DNA of 64,000 nucleotides, taken from assembly GCF_000264295.1 (NCBI RefSeq), contig NZ_AJXT01000004.1:651927-715926 (forward strand). The letters are read 5' to 3'. The translations under genes were made by a program, and so were the position numbers. The notes under the pieces were generated by a model that saw only the letters and a program-made list of their open reading frames with translations, searched no databases and was not told the origin of the DNA. Positions 19,673 through 28,498 of the stretch are shown here, one piece after another. This DNA is from Rhodanobacter spathiphylli B39 (GTDB taxonomy: Bacteria; Pseudomonadota; Gammaproteobacteria; Xanthomonadales; Rhodanobacteraceae). Within the stretch, counting starts at the first letter, position 1, and every line of letters starts with the position of its first letter.

Positions 19673-21496
19673 TCAGCGCGCCGCGGTGTCGCTGGCGCCG
19701 TCATGACCGCGCGTGGCCAGCCCGCTGGCCAGTTTCACCAGTTGCACGAAGCCGGCGCGGTAGCCGTCGGCATCGTCGCCCCGGGCGTCGTTGGCCAGTT
19801 TCGCGATCTGGGTGTAGCCGTAGCCGTCCAGGTATTTGCCGCCGCGCAGGGCGTCGGCGAAGGCGGCCACCGCGGCGGCGTAGCGCAGGCGTTCGCTGGC
19901 CTGGGCTTCGGCGTGTGCGGCAATCGGTTGTTCGACGAGCTTGCTGTCGGATTGCCCCGGCAGCTTGTAGCGCAGGCGCAGGAAGGCCAGTTCGTTGCCG
20001 CTTTCACCCGTGGCCACGTGTTTGCCGTAGCGCAGCGGATCGATGCGCGCGGCGTTCGAGCCTTTCGGGGTGATCTCGTAGATCGCGGTGACGTTGGCAC
20101 CCGCGCCGATCTCGCCGGCGTCGACCTTGTCGTTGTTGAAGTCCTCGCGCTTGAGCATGCGCTTCTCGTAGCCGATCAGGCGATATTCCTGCACCTGCGC
20201 GGGATTGAACTCGACCTGGATCTTCACGTCCCTGGCGATCGTCAGCAAGGTGGCGGACATCTCGTCGACCAGCACGCGGCGGCCTTCCTGCAGGCTGTCG
20301 ATGTAGTGGTGGCTGCCGTTGCCCACGTCGGCCAGCATCACCGCCATCGCGTCGTTGTAGTTGCCTTCGCCGAAGCCCAGCGTGGTCAGCGCCACGCCGC
20401 TCTTGCGGTGGTCCTCGATGGTGGTCTTCAGCGCTTCCTCGTTCACCGTGCCCACGTTGAAGTCGCCGTCGGTGGCCAGGATCACCCGGTTCACGCCGCC
20501 CTTGATGAAGCCCTGTTCGGCCTGCGCATAGGCCAGCTCGATGCCGGCGCCGCCGTTGGTGGAGCCGCCCGCCGACAGTCGGTCGATCGCCGCGTCGATG
20601 GTGGCGTGCTGGTCGCCCGCGGTGGAGGGCAGCACCACGCCGGCGTAGCCCGCATAGCTGACGATGGCCACGCGGTCCTGCCTGCGCAGCTGGCGCACCA
20701 GCTGTTTAAGCGAGGCCTGCAGCAGGGGCAGCTTGTCCGCCTCGTCCATCGACCCGGAGGTATCGATCAGGAACACCAGGTTCGAGGCGGGGATCTGCGC
20801 GGCCGGCACGCGGTAGCCCTGGATGCCGACCAGCAGCAGTTGCCGCTTCGCGTTCCATGGCGCGGGCGCCAGCTCGGTGGTGACGCTGAACGGCTGCTCG
20901 CGACTCGCCGGCGGCGTGTAGCCGTAGTCGAAGTAGTTGATGAATTCCTCCGCCCGCACCGCGTCGGCCGGCGGCAACTGCCCCGCACCCAGCATGCGGC
21001 GCACGTTGGTGTACGAGCCGGTGTCGACATCGATGCTGAAGGTGGACACCGGCTGCTCGCTGACCAGCTGCACCGGGTTGGTGTCGCGATGGGTGTAGTT
21101 CTCGGTATTGACGTCGCCCGGCATCGGCTGCATCAAGGTGGGTGACGGCATGTAGGCCATGCGTTTCGCGCTTTGCGCGTTGTAGGACATCGCGGCAACC
21201 TCGGCCAGCGCCGGTGGCGCAGGAGGTGCCGGCGGCGCCGCGGGCATCGGAACAGCCCGGCCGGCGGGGGCGGCGCGGTCGGCGGGACTGCCGCTCGGGC
21301 CGTCGCTTCGGGACTTGGCTTGCGCCGTGGCCTGGGGATTAGTCGGCGCGGGCTCCACCACCGGCTCGGCGGTTGGCGTGGATGCGCCGTCGTTCTTGCG
21401 CGCGTGGGTATCGGTGGCGGGTCGCGACACGCTGCAGCCAGTGACGATCACCAGCAAGGCCAGCAGCAGGCTGCGCAGCAGGGCTTTCAGTTTCAT
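19673..21496 (-). CDS. vWA-domain lipoprotein (YfbK-like)
   Basis: 607-residue lipoprotein with signal peptide ending in lipobox VTGC (Cys21), a Pro/Ala-rich linker, a conserved N-terminal extension (ENYTHRDTNPVQLV, FSIDVDTGSYTNVRRML), then a von Willebrand A domain with a MIDAS-type metal site DTSGSMDE and ATDGDFNVG, and a C-terminal DUF3520-like part. This is the YfbK layout (Escherichia coli YfbK; function unknown). It would be anchored in the periplasm-facing membrane and bind a divalent cation and a protein partner. It precedes the ECF sigma unit on the same strand, but the 301-bp gap with palindromic repeats makes a single transcript uncertain. Confidence 0.88.
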   Translation of the reverse strand: MKLKALLRSLLLALLVIVTGCSVSRPATDTHARKNDGASTPTAEPVVEPAPTNPQATAQAKSRSDGPSGSPADRAAPAGRAVPMPAAPPAPPAPPALAEVAAMSYNAQSAKRMAYMPSPTLMQPMPGDVNTENYTHRDTNPVQLVSEQPVSTFSIDVDTGSYTNVRRMLGAGQLPPADAVRAEEFINYFDYGYTPPASREQPFSVTTELAPAPWNAKRQLLLVGIQGYRVPAAQIPASNLVFLIDTSGSMDEADKLPLLQASLKQLVRQLRRQDRVAIVSYAGYAGVVLPSTAGDQHATIDAAIDRLSAGGSTNGGAGIELAYAQAEQGFIKGGVNRVILATDGDFNVGTVNEEALKTTIEDHRKSGVALTTLGFGEGNYNDAMAVMLADVGNGSHHYIDSLQEGRRVLVDEMSATLLTIARDVKIQVEFNPAQVQEYRLIGYEKRMLKREDFNNDKVDAGEIGAGANVTAIYEITPKGSNAARIDPLRYGKHVATGESGNELAFLRLRYKLPGQSDSKLVEQPIAAHAEAQASERLRYAAAVAAFADALRGGKYLDGYGYTQIAKLANDARGDDADGYRAGFVQLVKLASGLATRGHDGASDTAAR

Positions 21497-21522
21497 CGGG
21501 CGGTTCTCCTCTCAGAGTTTGT

Positions 21523-21552
21523 GAAGAAAACCACGGTCCTGTGGTTTTCTTC
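21523..21552. promoter_or_regulatory. 12-bp inverted repeat in the YfbK leader/promoter region
   Basis: GAAGAAAACCAC (21523-21534) and GTGGTTTTCTTC (21541-21552) are perfect complements around a 6-nt loop, 27 bp upstream of the YfbK-like start. Either strand reads as a short GC stem with T-run, i.e. terminator- or attenuator-like, yet no gene ends here. It may be an operator or leader attenuator. Confidence 0.5.
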
Positions 21553-21761
21553 TATCGCAAGTCCGGTACACGCCCGGACTCCCTCACGCGAATCAGTCAC
21601 TTGCGTGACCGATCCGCGCCCGCCCCTCCGTGGCCGGGCTTCGAGGTTGAAAAGCACAACCTCTCAGCGGTGAAAGGTGAAACGCCGTGAACGGGGAAAC
21701 GGGGTCAAACCGGTTGCGGCGCGGTAGCATGGCGCCCCTGCGCGACATCCACCGGACCGAC

Positions 21762-22235
21762 ATGATCAACAACGACGTACTGCGTTCCATCCGCTACATG
21801 CTCGACCTCAGCGACGGCAAGGTGGTCGAGCTGATCCACCTGGCCGATGCCGACGCCCCGGTGACGAAGGAAGACGTGCAGGGCTTCCTGAAGAAGGACA
21901 ACGAGCCGGGTTATCTGGAATGCGGCAACCAGACGCTGGCGCTGTTCCTGGACGGCCTGGTGTTCCACCGCCGCGGCAAGGACGACAGCCGTCCGGCGCG
22001 GCCGCCGGAGAAACGCGTCACCAACAACGTGGTGTTGAAGAAGTTGCGCGTGGCCTTCGAGCTGAAGGACGTCGACATGCACGAGATCCTCGAAGCCGCT
22101 GGCCTGCCGATCTCCAAGCCCGAACTCAGCGCGCTGTTCCGCCAGAGCGACCACAAGAACTTCAAGCTGTGCGGCGACCAGCTGCTGCGGAACTTCCTGA
22201 AGGGGCTGACCATGCGGGTGCGCGGCAACGGCTGA
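21762..22235 (+). CDS. DUF1456 family protein (YehS-like)
   Basis: 157-residue soluble protein with two tandem DUF1456 units of about 65 residues, each of the pattern MINNDVLRSIRYMLDLSD...GYLECGNQTLALFLDGLV and NNVVLKKLRVAFELKD...NFKLCGDQLLRNFLKGL. The family (Escherichia coli YehS) has no assigned function; the repeat has a helical DNA-binding-like look but this is not proven. ATG 21762 (MINNDVLR) is chosen since the family begins this way; the open frame extends 25 codons upstream. It is divergent from the YfbK-like gene. Confidence 0.85.
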   Translation: MINNDVLRSIRYMLDLSDGKVVELIHLADADAPVTKEDVQGFLKKDNEPGYLECGNQTLALFLDGLVFHRRGKDDSRPARPPEKRVTNNVVLKKLRVAFELKDVDMHEILEAAGLPISKPELSALFRQSDHKNFKLCGDQLLRNFLKGLTMRVRGNG

Positions 22236-22267
22236 GCGGGGAACGCGTTCGGTGTCCTTCTCACCGA

Positions 22268-22681
22268 TTACAGCGACACCGCCGGATAGTGTTCGACATA
22301 GGACTCGCCGTTGCAGCCGTAATAGGTCACCTGCCGTTCGAGCAGGTCGACCTCATAGCGCACCACGCCCGCGTTCCAGCTGGCCTGCAGGAAGTCCGGA
22401 AAGCTGCTTTCCCCGGCCTGGTCGGTGCGCAACGCGCGGATCAGCGCGGGCTGATCGAAGCCGGGCACATCAGCCATGCCGGACACCAGCGGCGTGCCTT
22501 GTTGCAGCACCGCGCCGCGCCCGGTCAGGTACAGACTCTGGCAGGCGGGCAGTTGCCACACATTCCGTGTCACGCCCGCGCGCCTCAGCGTTTCGGCGAG
22601 GTACGGAAAGCCGCCCACGCGGGGACGAACGGCCATGGCTTGCGCTTGCGCGGCTTGAAGGTGGGCCATCGCCTCACTCAT
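22268..22681 (-). CDS. DUF1398 family protein
   Basis: 137-residue soluble protein resembling DUF1398 (a family with Escherichia coli YbcV-type members): it ends with VTYYGCNGESYVEHYPAV, the C-terminal block I associate with the family, and has FDQPALIRALRTDQAGES with DFLQASWNAGVVRYEVDL. No function is established. It follows the MarR regulator gene by 57 bp on the same strand, so it is probably co-transcribed with, and controlled by, that regulator. Confidence 0.7.
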   Translation of the reverse strand: MSEAMAHLQAAQAQAMAVRPRVGGFPYLAETLRRAGVTRNVWQLPACQSLYLTGRGAVLQQGTPLVSGMADVPGFDQPALIRALRTDQAGESSFPDFLQASWNAGVVRYEVDLLERQVTYYGCNGESYVEHYPAVSL

Positions 22682-22738
22682 GGGGCTTCTCCCGGTTCGT
22701 GCATGGAAGGATGAGGTCAGGGTGTCGACGCGTGCGGC

Positions 22739-23212
22739 CTAATCGACAGGTGCCGCGCTGAACGGGTGGGCATCGGCAAGTTTCTGCAGAAGTCTGCGCA
22801 GCTCGCTCCGCTCGCTGGCGGCCAGGACGGAGAAGAAGCGGTTGTCGTTGCCGTTGGCGATGTCGGTGAGCGCGGGCAGCAGGCGCTTTCCTGATCGGGT
22901 CAGTGCCAGCAACTGCGCGCGGCTGTCCTGCGGGCTCGGGGTGCGCAGCAACAGGTTCTTGGTCAGCAGCTTGTCCAGCACCTTGGAAACGGCGCCGCGG
23001 GTCATGCCCATCGCGTCGGCGAGCGATGCGGCGGTGATGTCGGGATGCATTTCGACATGGTTGAGTGCGACCCATTCGGCGACGGAGAGCTGCCGTTCCT
23101 GCAGGGCGCTGGCGAAAGAGCCGGACACCTGGTTGGAGACCAGCCGCAGCCAGTAACCCAGGTGTGCATGCAGCGGATTGGGCGGGACTTTTTCCTTCGA
23201 TGCGTTCGGCAC
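22739..23212 (-). CDS. MarR family transcriptional regulator
   Basis: 157-residue winged-helix repressor-type regulator: dimerisation helix (GYWLRLVSNQVSGSFASAL), recognition part (ITAASLADAMGMTRGAVSKVLDKLLTKNL), and the wing with SPQDSRAQLLALT, typical of MarR proteins binding inverted repeats. An ATG at 23257 is in frame, but it lies between the -35 and -10 boxes of the predicted promoter, so it cannot be in the mRNA; GTG 23212 (MPNASKEK) is therefore chosen, about 26 nt after the predicted transcription start. The Shine-Dalgarno is weak. Autoregulation through two operators directly upstream is likely. Confidence 0.88.
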   Translation of the reverse strand: MPNASKEKVPPNPLHAHLGYWLRLVSNQVSGSFASALQERQLSVAEWVALNHVEMHPDITAASLADAMGMTRGAVSKVLDKLLTKNLLLRTPSPQDSRAQLLALTRSGKRLLPALTDIANGNDNRFFSVLAASERSELRRLLQKLADAHPFSAAPVD

Positions 23213-23230
23213 GTCCGGTTCACCAGAAAG

Positions 23231-23273
23231 GTTCCATGGAACGCATATTGTTTCCATGGAACCTGTATGTCAA
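23231..23273 (-). promoter_or_regulatory. MarR promoter with two TTCCATGGAA operators
   Basis: On the minus strand a consensus -35 TTGACA (23268-23273) and a -10-like CAATAT (23245-23250) are 17 bp apart. A palindrome TTCCATGGAA (23252-23261) fills the spacer, and a second copy (23232-23241) covers the expected start point. Their centres are 20 bp apart, two DNA turns, which suits cooperative binding of the adjacent MarR product. Confidence 0.75.
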
Positions 23274-23298
23274 GTGCCGCGCACGAGCGCCGGTTGCC

Positions 23299-26200
23299 TC
23301 AGGACGCCATCGTCTCGTCGGTTGTCACCGTGGCCTTGCGCTCCTGCTTGCCCCAGCCCACCGACGGGCCCTTGATGGCCGTCCAGACGGAACGCACCAC
23401 CACGTAGTACATCAGCTGGCGATAGCCGAAGCGTTGCAGCACCAGCCACCACAGCAGGCTCCACTTCTCCTTCCTCTCCATCGCGAAGGCCAGCGCGCAG
23501 GCGGCCAGGTCGATGGCCATGAAGGCCGCGTAGAACACCAGCATGCGGATCAGGTTGGTGTCGTCGAACTGGCCGCGGTGCTGCAGGTAATCCAGCGCGG
23601 TGCTGACGATCTGCCAGACCAGCACCAGGTCGACCAGCGGCGAGACCACCGAGAACAGGATCTGGAACAGCCACACCTGCGGCAGCGCAATCGTGCCCAG
23701 TGAACCGTAGCGGGGATTGAAGGTGGCGTTGCGGTGCTTCCACAGGCATTGCAAGGTGCCGTAGGCCCAGCGGAAACGCTGGCGAGCGAGGCCGCGGGCG
23801 CTGTCGGGCGCCTCGGTCCAGGCAACCGCCTCGGCATCGAACAGGGTCTTGAAGCCGGCCTTCTGCACGGCGATGGTCAGGTCCTGGTCTTCGGCCAGCG
23901 TATCGGCGGGGAAGCCGCCGAGCTGTTCCAGGGCTTCGCGGCGCCATGCGCCCACGGCGCCGGGCACCACGGTGATCGCGCCCAGCGCGGCCAGCGCGCG
24001 GCGCTCGAGATTTTGCGCGGTGATGTATTCCAGCGCCTGCCACAAGGTGATTAGGTTGATCCGGTTGCCGACCTTGGCGTTGCCGGCGACGGCGCCGACC
24101 TTGGGGTCGGCGAACCAGCGCACCAGTCGTGGGATGGTATCCGGCTCGAACTGGGTGTCGGCGTCCAGCGCCACCACCACCGCGCCACGGGCTTCGTGCA
24201 AGGCGGTGTTGACGGCATGCGCCTTGCCGCCGTTGGGGATGGTGAGCAGGCGTACCCGCGGCTCGTCGGCGTAGTGCTGGCGCACTACGGCCGAGGTGGC
24301 ATCGACCGAACCGTCGTCGACCACGATCACTTCGAGGTTCGCGTAGCGGCTCTTGAGGATCTGGCGGATCGAGCTGGCAATCACCTTTTCCTCGTTGTAG
24401 GCGGGAATCAGCACCGAGACCAGGGGCGGCTGTTCGCCCAGCGCGGGCGCCACGCGCCGCTTCTCGCGGGCGCGGTTGAGCAGGGCCAGGCCGCCCAGCA
24501 GGATCAGACGCGCCACGCCCAGCGCAATCGCCGTGGTCAGCAGCCAGCGGATGAAGTGGCCGAAGAAGCCCAGCGCCAGGAACACCACGCGGTCGGTCCA
24601 TTGCGACAGCGAGCCGGGCGCGATCGGCGGCATGGTCTGCGCGCGGGTAAGCCCGGCCAGCTCCGACACGGTGACGAACTGGTAGCCCTGCGCGCGCAGG
24701 CTGTCGATGATCCGCGGCAACGCGGCGATCGTCTGCGAGCGTTCGCCACCGCCGTCGTGCAGCAGCACCACCTGGCCCTTGCGCTCCACGTTTTTGGTGT
24801 TGATGGCGTTCAGCACGTTGGCGACGATGGCGTCGACGCCGGGACGCTGCCAGTCTTCGGCGTCCACGTGCAGGCCGACCGACAGGTAGCCCATCTTCTG
24901 CGCGATCTCGATCGGCACCAGCTCGTCGGCGGTGGTCGGTTCGGCGTCGCCGAAATAGGGGGCGCGGAACAGCCGCATCGAGTGGCCGGTCAGCGCCTCG
25001 AACAGTCGCTGGGTCGCGTTGAGTTCCAGCGAGACGATGCCTGGCGGACTGTCGCCCAGGTTGGGATGGGTGAAGGTGTGGTTGCCCACGTCATGGCCTT
25101 CGGCGACTTCGCGCTGCACCAGCTTCGGCGACATCTCCGCGTTTTCGCCGATGATGAAGAAGGTGGCCGGCACGTGCCTCGCCTTGAGGATGTCGAGGAT
25201 CTGCGGCGTCCATTCGGGGTCGGGGCCGTCGTCGAAGGTCAGCGCGATCTTGTGCGGCAGGGTGCCTGCGCGCTGGATCACGTAGGAACTGGGCAGGGCG
25301 GTGTAGCTTTCGTCATCGATGCTGCCATCGTCCTTGTCCACCTCGATGCTGCGTGCGCCGGCGGAAGGCTGGGAGGCGATTTCCAGCACCTCGCCCTGGC
25401 CTTCGATGTCGATGTCCTCGCCGGCGCCGATGGTGCGCAACGGGTCGGGCGCGGACGCGCCGTAGGGACGGCCAAACACCGACCACACCGAGGGATCTTC
25501 CGAGCCCAGCCGCCACAGGGCGTAGCCGTACGGCTTGTACTCGTCGGCGGCGTGGATCTGGTTGTACGCGGTGACGCCATCGAGGAACCAGACCTGGTGG
25601 GTGCTGCCGTCGTCCTCGTCGTAGGAGAAGTGCGGGTTCTGCGTGTCAGGGTCGAAGGCGATGTCGGCCTGGGCGTCGCTGGCGCGATCCATCGCGTCCT
25701 GGAAGGTCAGCGCCTCGGCATTGTTGCCGTGCGACCAGTCGTAGCCGTAGCTGCCGATCGCCACGATGGTCTGCTCCGGGTCCAGCTCCTTCATGCGTTT
25801 TTCGAGCGTCTGCTCGAACCATTGCTGGCCGGCGATGCTGCCCGGCGTCTTGCCGGCCCAGTGTTCGTCGTAGGCCATCAGTACCACGAAGTCGACGATG
25901 TCGGCGTAGCCGGCATAGTCCCAGCTGGCATCGTCGAACGGCACCGACAGCACGATGCCCCAGCCGTGCGGGTCGAACGCGTCGTTGAGTTCGCCGAGGA
26001 AGGTTTTCAGGTCCGGCTGCGCGGATTCGGGCAGGTCCTCGAAATCGATCGTCACGCCCTGGAAGTGGTTGGCCGCCACGAACGCCACGATCTCCCCGAT
26101 GCGCGCCTGCCGCCGCGACGGATCGGCCAGCAGGCGGGCCAGCCCCGGGCCATCCCAGTTCGCGTCCACCGCGTTCTGCAGCAGTGGCAGGATCGGGGTG

Positions 26201-26724
26201 GACGGCTTCTGCTTGCGGATCAGGTTGATCGCCTTCGCATCGACGCTGGTGTGCAGCGCCATGTCCTTGCCGCTCAGGCTCATCCACGACGGAATCACCC
26301 AGTCCAGCTGGGGCAGGCTGCGCTTCAGCGAGGAATAGCTGCTGTCGTCCCAGTTGACGTAGAAGCCGATCGCCAGCGGCCGGTCGGCGGGCTTGTCCAG
26401 CGAAGGCGGCGGCACGTGGCTGGCCGCTGCCTTGCTCGCATGTGTTTTCGGGGCATGCAACAGCTTCTGCCGCGCACGCACTTCGGCGGCCAGCTTCGCG
26501 GCGGGCTTCAGCAGTTCCGGGGCAGCCGCCTTCACGGTGGCCAGGGCATGTCGCGTGCGGGCGTGTTCGCCGATGTGCAGGCCGTCCATGGTCGGGCCCA
26601 CGAACAGGCTGATCGCGCAGGCGACCACGAACAGGGTGCTGACCACCCCGGCCAACAGGGCCAGCCGCGACACATGGCTGGCGCGTCGGCCGGAGGGGTC
26701 GAAGAAGATCGGTTTCTTTTGCAT
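23299..26724 (-). CDS. Trifunctional GH18-like / polysaccharide deacetylase / family 2 glycosyltransferase
   Basis: 1141-residue inner membrane protein with three fused modules. An N-terminal membrane segment (about 20-45) leads to a GH18-like barrel with VTIDFEDL (acidic pair near 224-226). Next is a NodB-type deacetylase from about 490 to 690 with all motifs: TFDDG, HTFTH, RAPYF, EDW and LLHD. After a membrane segment near 715-765 comes a processive GT2 domain with DDGS near 801, DAD, EDQD and QRFRW near 981, followed by C-terminal helices. The content mirrors PgaB (deacetylase plus glycosidase-like) and PgaC (synthase) in one chain, so synthesis, trimming and deacetylation of a beta-linked N-acetylhexosamine polymer is inferred. 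ATG 26724 (MQKKPIFF) is chosen; a TTG 12 codons upstream is possible. Confidence 0.88.
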   Translation of the reverse strand: MQKKPIFFDPSGRRASHVSRLALLAGVVSTLFVVACAISLFVGPTMDGLHIGEHARTRHALATVKAAAPELLKPAAKLAAEVRARQKLLHAPKTHASKAAASHVPPPSLDKPADRPLAIGFYVNWDDSSYSSLKRSLPQLDWVIPSWMSLSGKDMALHTSVDAKAINLIRKQKPSTPILPLLQNAVDANWDGPGLARLLADPSRRQARIGEIVAFVAANHFQGVTIDFEDLPESAQPDLKTFLGELNDAFDPHGWGIVLSVPFDDASWDYAGYADIVDFVVLMAYDEHWAGKTPGSIAGQQWFEQTLEKRMKELDPEQTIVAIGSYGYDWSHGNNAEALTFQDAMDRASDAQADIAFDPDTQNPHFSYDEDDGSTHQVWFLDGVTAYNQIHAADEYKPYGYALWRLGSEDPSVWSVFGRPYGASAPDPLRTIGAGEDIDIEGQGEVLEIASQPSAGARSIEVDKDDGSIDDESYTALPSSYVIQRAGTLPHKIALTFDDGPDPEWTPQILDILKARHVPATFFIIGENAEMSPKLVQREVAEGHDVGNHTFTHPNLGDSPPGIVSLELNATQRLFEALTGHSMRLFRAPYFGDAEPTTADELVPIEIAQKMGYLSVGLHVDAEDWQRPGVDAIVANVLNAINTKNVERKGQVVLLHDGGGERSQTIAALPRIIDSLRAQGYQFVTVSELAGLTRAQTMPPIAPGSLSQWTDRVVFLALGFFGHFIRWLLTTAIALGVARLILLGGLALLNRAREKRRVAPALGEQPPLVSVLIPAYNEEKVIASSIRQILKSRYANLEVIVVDDGSVDATSAVVRQHYADEPRVRLLTIPNGGKAHAVNTALHEARGAVVVALDADTQFEPDTIPRLVRWFADPKVGAVAGNAKVGNRINLITLWQALEYITAQNLERRALAALGAITVVPGAVGAWRREALEQLGGFPADTLAEDQDLTIAVQKAGFKTLFDAEAVAWTEAPDSARGLARQRFRWAYGTLQCLWKHRNATFNPRYGSLGTIALPQVWLFQILFSVVSPLVDLVLVWQIVSTALDYLQHRGQFDDTNLIRMLVFYAAFMAIDLAACALAFAMERKEKWSLLWWLVLQRFGYRQLMYYVVVRSVWTAIKGPSVGWGKQERKATVTTDETMAS

Positions 26725-26911
26725 GCCAGGGCCGGGTCGACAAATACCGCAAGGCGCCAATCCGGTCGGGCCCCGATACGGATCGGGAGCGCGGATGTCG
26801 CGAGTGCGCAGTATCGCCGATCCGTCGTGCGCCGCATCGCACCGTGGCCCGCGTCAGTCAGCCGCTGTTGCCCTCGCGCCGGCGGCCATGGACGCGGTCG
26901 TCGCCGTGCGC

Positions 26912-28351
26912 TCAGGTGATCACGGCGCCGGGGACCGGCCGGCGGAAGTCTTCCGGACGCCGATCCCGGGTCAGCCGGAACACGCCTTCGCGCACCTTGC
27001 GCGGCAGCACCACGTCGAGCACGGTGGTCTGGTGCGGCCCGAGGATGGCGAGCAGGTCGTCGCGCCCGTCGCTTTGCGCCAGCGCGTGATGAACCAGGCC
27101 GACCAGGTCCACCGGCTGCACGCTGGCGCCGTACGGACGATGGCTGGCCACGGCGGGGCGCAGGGTCTTGCGGCTGTTGCGCGGGTCGGCCACGCGGGCG
27201 TCGCCGGCGAGCAGGCTGTAGTCGAGGAACAGCGAGATCGTGGTGCGCTGTTTCGAATTGGCCTGGCGATCGAGCAGGAAGCCTTCCGGCAAGAGGTCGG
27301 CACTGGCCGGCACACCGGCGGTGAGCAGGAAGCCGGCGCCGGTCAGCGGTTCGCTGGCCTCGTCGGTGAGCCGCACGATCAGCAGGCTGCGCGGGTCGTG
27401 GATGTGCACGCGCGGCGCGAACGGGCCGGCCGGTTCCAGCTCCACCTTGTCGGCGTCGCGGGCGGCATTCTCGCGATCGAACGCGTCGCACAGCGTTTCG
27501 TAGTCCTCCGCGCTGCGCACCTGCAGGCAGCGCAGGATCGCTGCCACGGTATCGGGCGCCGCGGCGGCCATGATGCCCAGGCGGTCGCCGGAGTGCGCGG
27601 CGCCGGCGATCAGCTTGAACGCACAGCGCGGGCCGCGGCTGAGGTTGAGCGCCAGCGTGTCGATGTCGCCATCGCGGCCGCCTTGCGGCGACAGCACCGC
27701 ATGGTGGGCGTTGAGGTTGGCCGCGGCGATGCGTACCACGCCGTCGGAGCCGTCTTCCCCGGTGTAGCTGTTGAGGTGGTCGTACAGCGTGCGGTCGGGG
27801 CGGTCGCCGGTCAGCACGAACGGGAACTGGCCGCGTTTCACTGGATCGTCGCTGTGGATGTAGTCGAGGTTGAGCGACAGCGACTGCGCGCTGCCCAGCT
27901 CGAGCCAATCGAGTATCCGTTGGCCCGGCTCCACGCCATCGAACCACGACTTGAGCCGGCTCAGCAGACCCTTGCCCAGTTGCGCCAGAGCGGAACCGAA
28001 GTTCGCCGGCGCCAGCATCACCAGGTGGCTGAGCCGGATCGTGCTGTGCGTGGCGGGCCGGTCGCGCTGGGCGCGCAGCCACTCGCGCACCACCGGGCCG
28101 CCGGTCGAGTGGGTGATGCAGGCGAAGCTGGCGTCGCGCAGATGCAGGTCGCGCAAGGCGTGATCGAAGCCGCGCACCAGGTCGGCCACGGTCACCGCGT
28201 CGTCGAAACTCACGTACTCGGAAAGCCAGATGTCGGCGAAGCTCAGCGCGACGCCGGCCGCCGCCGCGTGCTGCTGCAACTGCTGCGGCAACTGGCCATA
28301 GGTGGAGGTGTCGGTGACGCTCCAGCCGTGCACGAAGACGAGGGTGGTCAT
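26912..28351 (-). CDS. Alpha/beta-hydrolase (esterase/lipase-like) with unassigned C-terminal domain
   Basis: 479-residue soluble protein. The first 270 residues form an alpha/beta hydrolase: oxyanion strand LVFVHGWSV, nucleophile elbow THSTGG (Ser near 103), and a candidate catalytic His in GAAHSGDR. The last 150 residues (from about 330, starting VHIHDPRSLLIVRLTDEA) look beta-rich and do not match any domain I know. There is no signal peptide. It lies 188 bp upstream of the trifunctional polysaccharide protein on the same strand. Substrate, whether lipid or polysaccharide acyl group, is unknown. Confidence 0.75.
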   Translation of the reverse strand: MTTLVFVHGWSVTDTSTYGQLPQQLQQHAAAAGVALSFADIWLSEYVSFDDAVTVADLVRGFDHALRDLHLRDASFACITHSTGGPVVREWLRAQRDRPATHSTIRLSHLVMLAPANFGSALAQLGKGLLSRLKSWFDGVEPGQRILDWLELGSAQSLSLNLDYIHSDDPVKRGQFPFVLTGDRPDRTLYDHLNSYTGEDGSDGVVRIAAANLNAHHAVLSPQGGRDGDIDTLALNLSRGPRCAFKLIAGAAHSGDRLGIMAAAAPDTVAAILRCLQVRSAEDYETLCDAFDRENAARDADKVELEPAGPFAPRVHIHDPRSLLIVRLTDEASEPLTGAGFLLTAGVPASADLLPEGFLLDRQANSKQRTTISLFLDYSLLAGDARVADPRNSRKTLRPAVASHRPYGASVQPVDLVGLVHHALAQSDGRDDLLAILGPHQTTVLDVVLPRKVREGVFRLTRDRRPEDFRRPVPGAVIT

Positions 28352-28498
28352 GCGCAGACTCCGATGCGTTGATCCATGCCGGGCAGGCTCCCCGTCGCCA
28401 TGCCTCCGGCATGGCCTGCGATCGCGTCGGCGCGGGGCACCGGCATAATGACATCAGCACCCGTCATCATCCACCGACCTGTCCGGAATCACCGATCC

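Noticed and set aside
22268..23212. Toxin-antitoxin pair
   Set aside because: MarR regulator with DUF1398 protein; no toxin domain visible and sizes do not fit.
23213..23257. ATG at 23257 as start of the MarR regulator
   Set aside because: It falls between the predicted -35 and -10 boxes, so it would not be in the mRNA.
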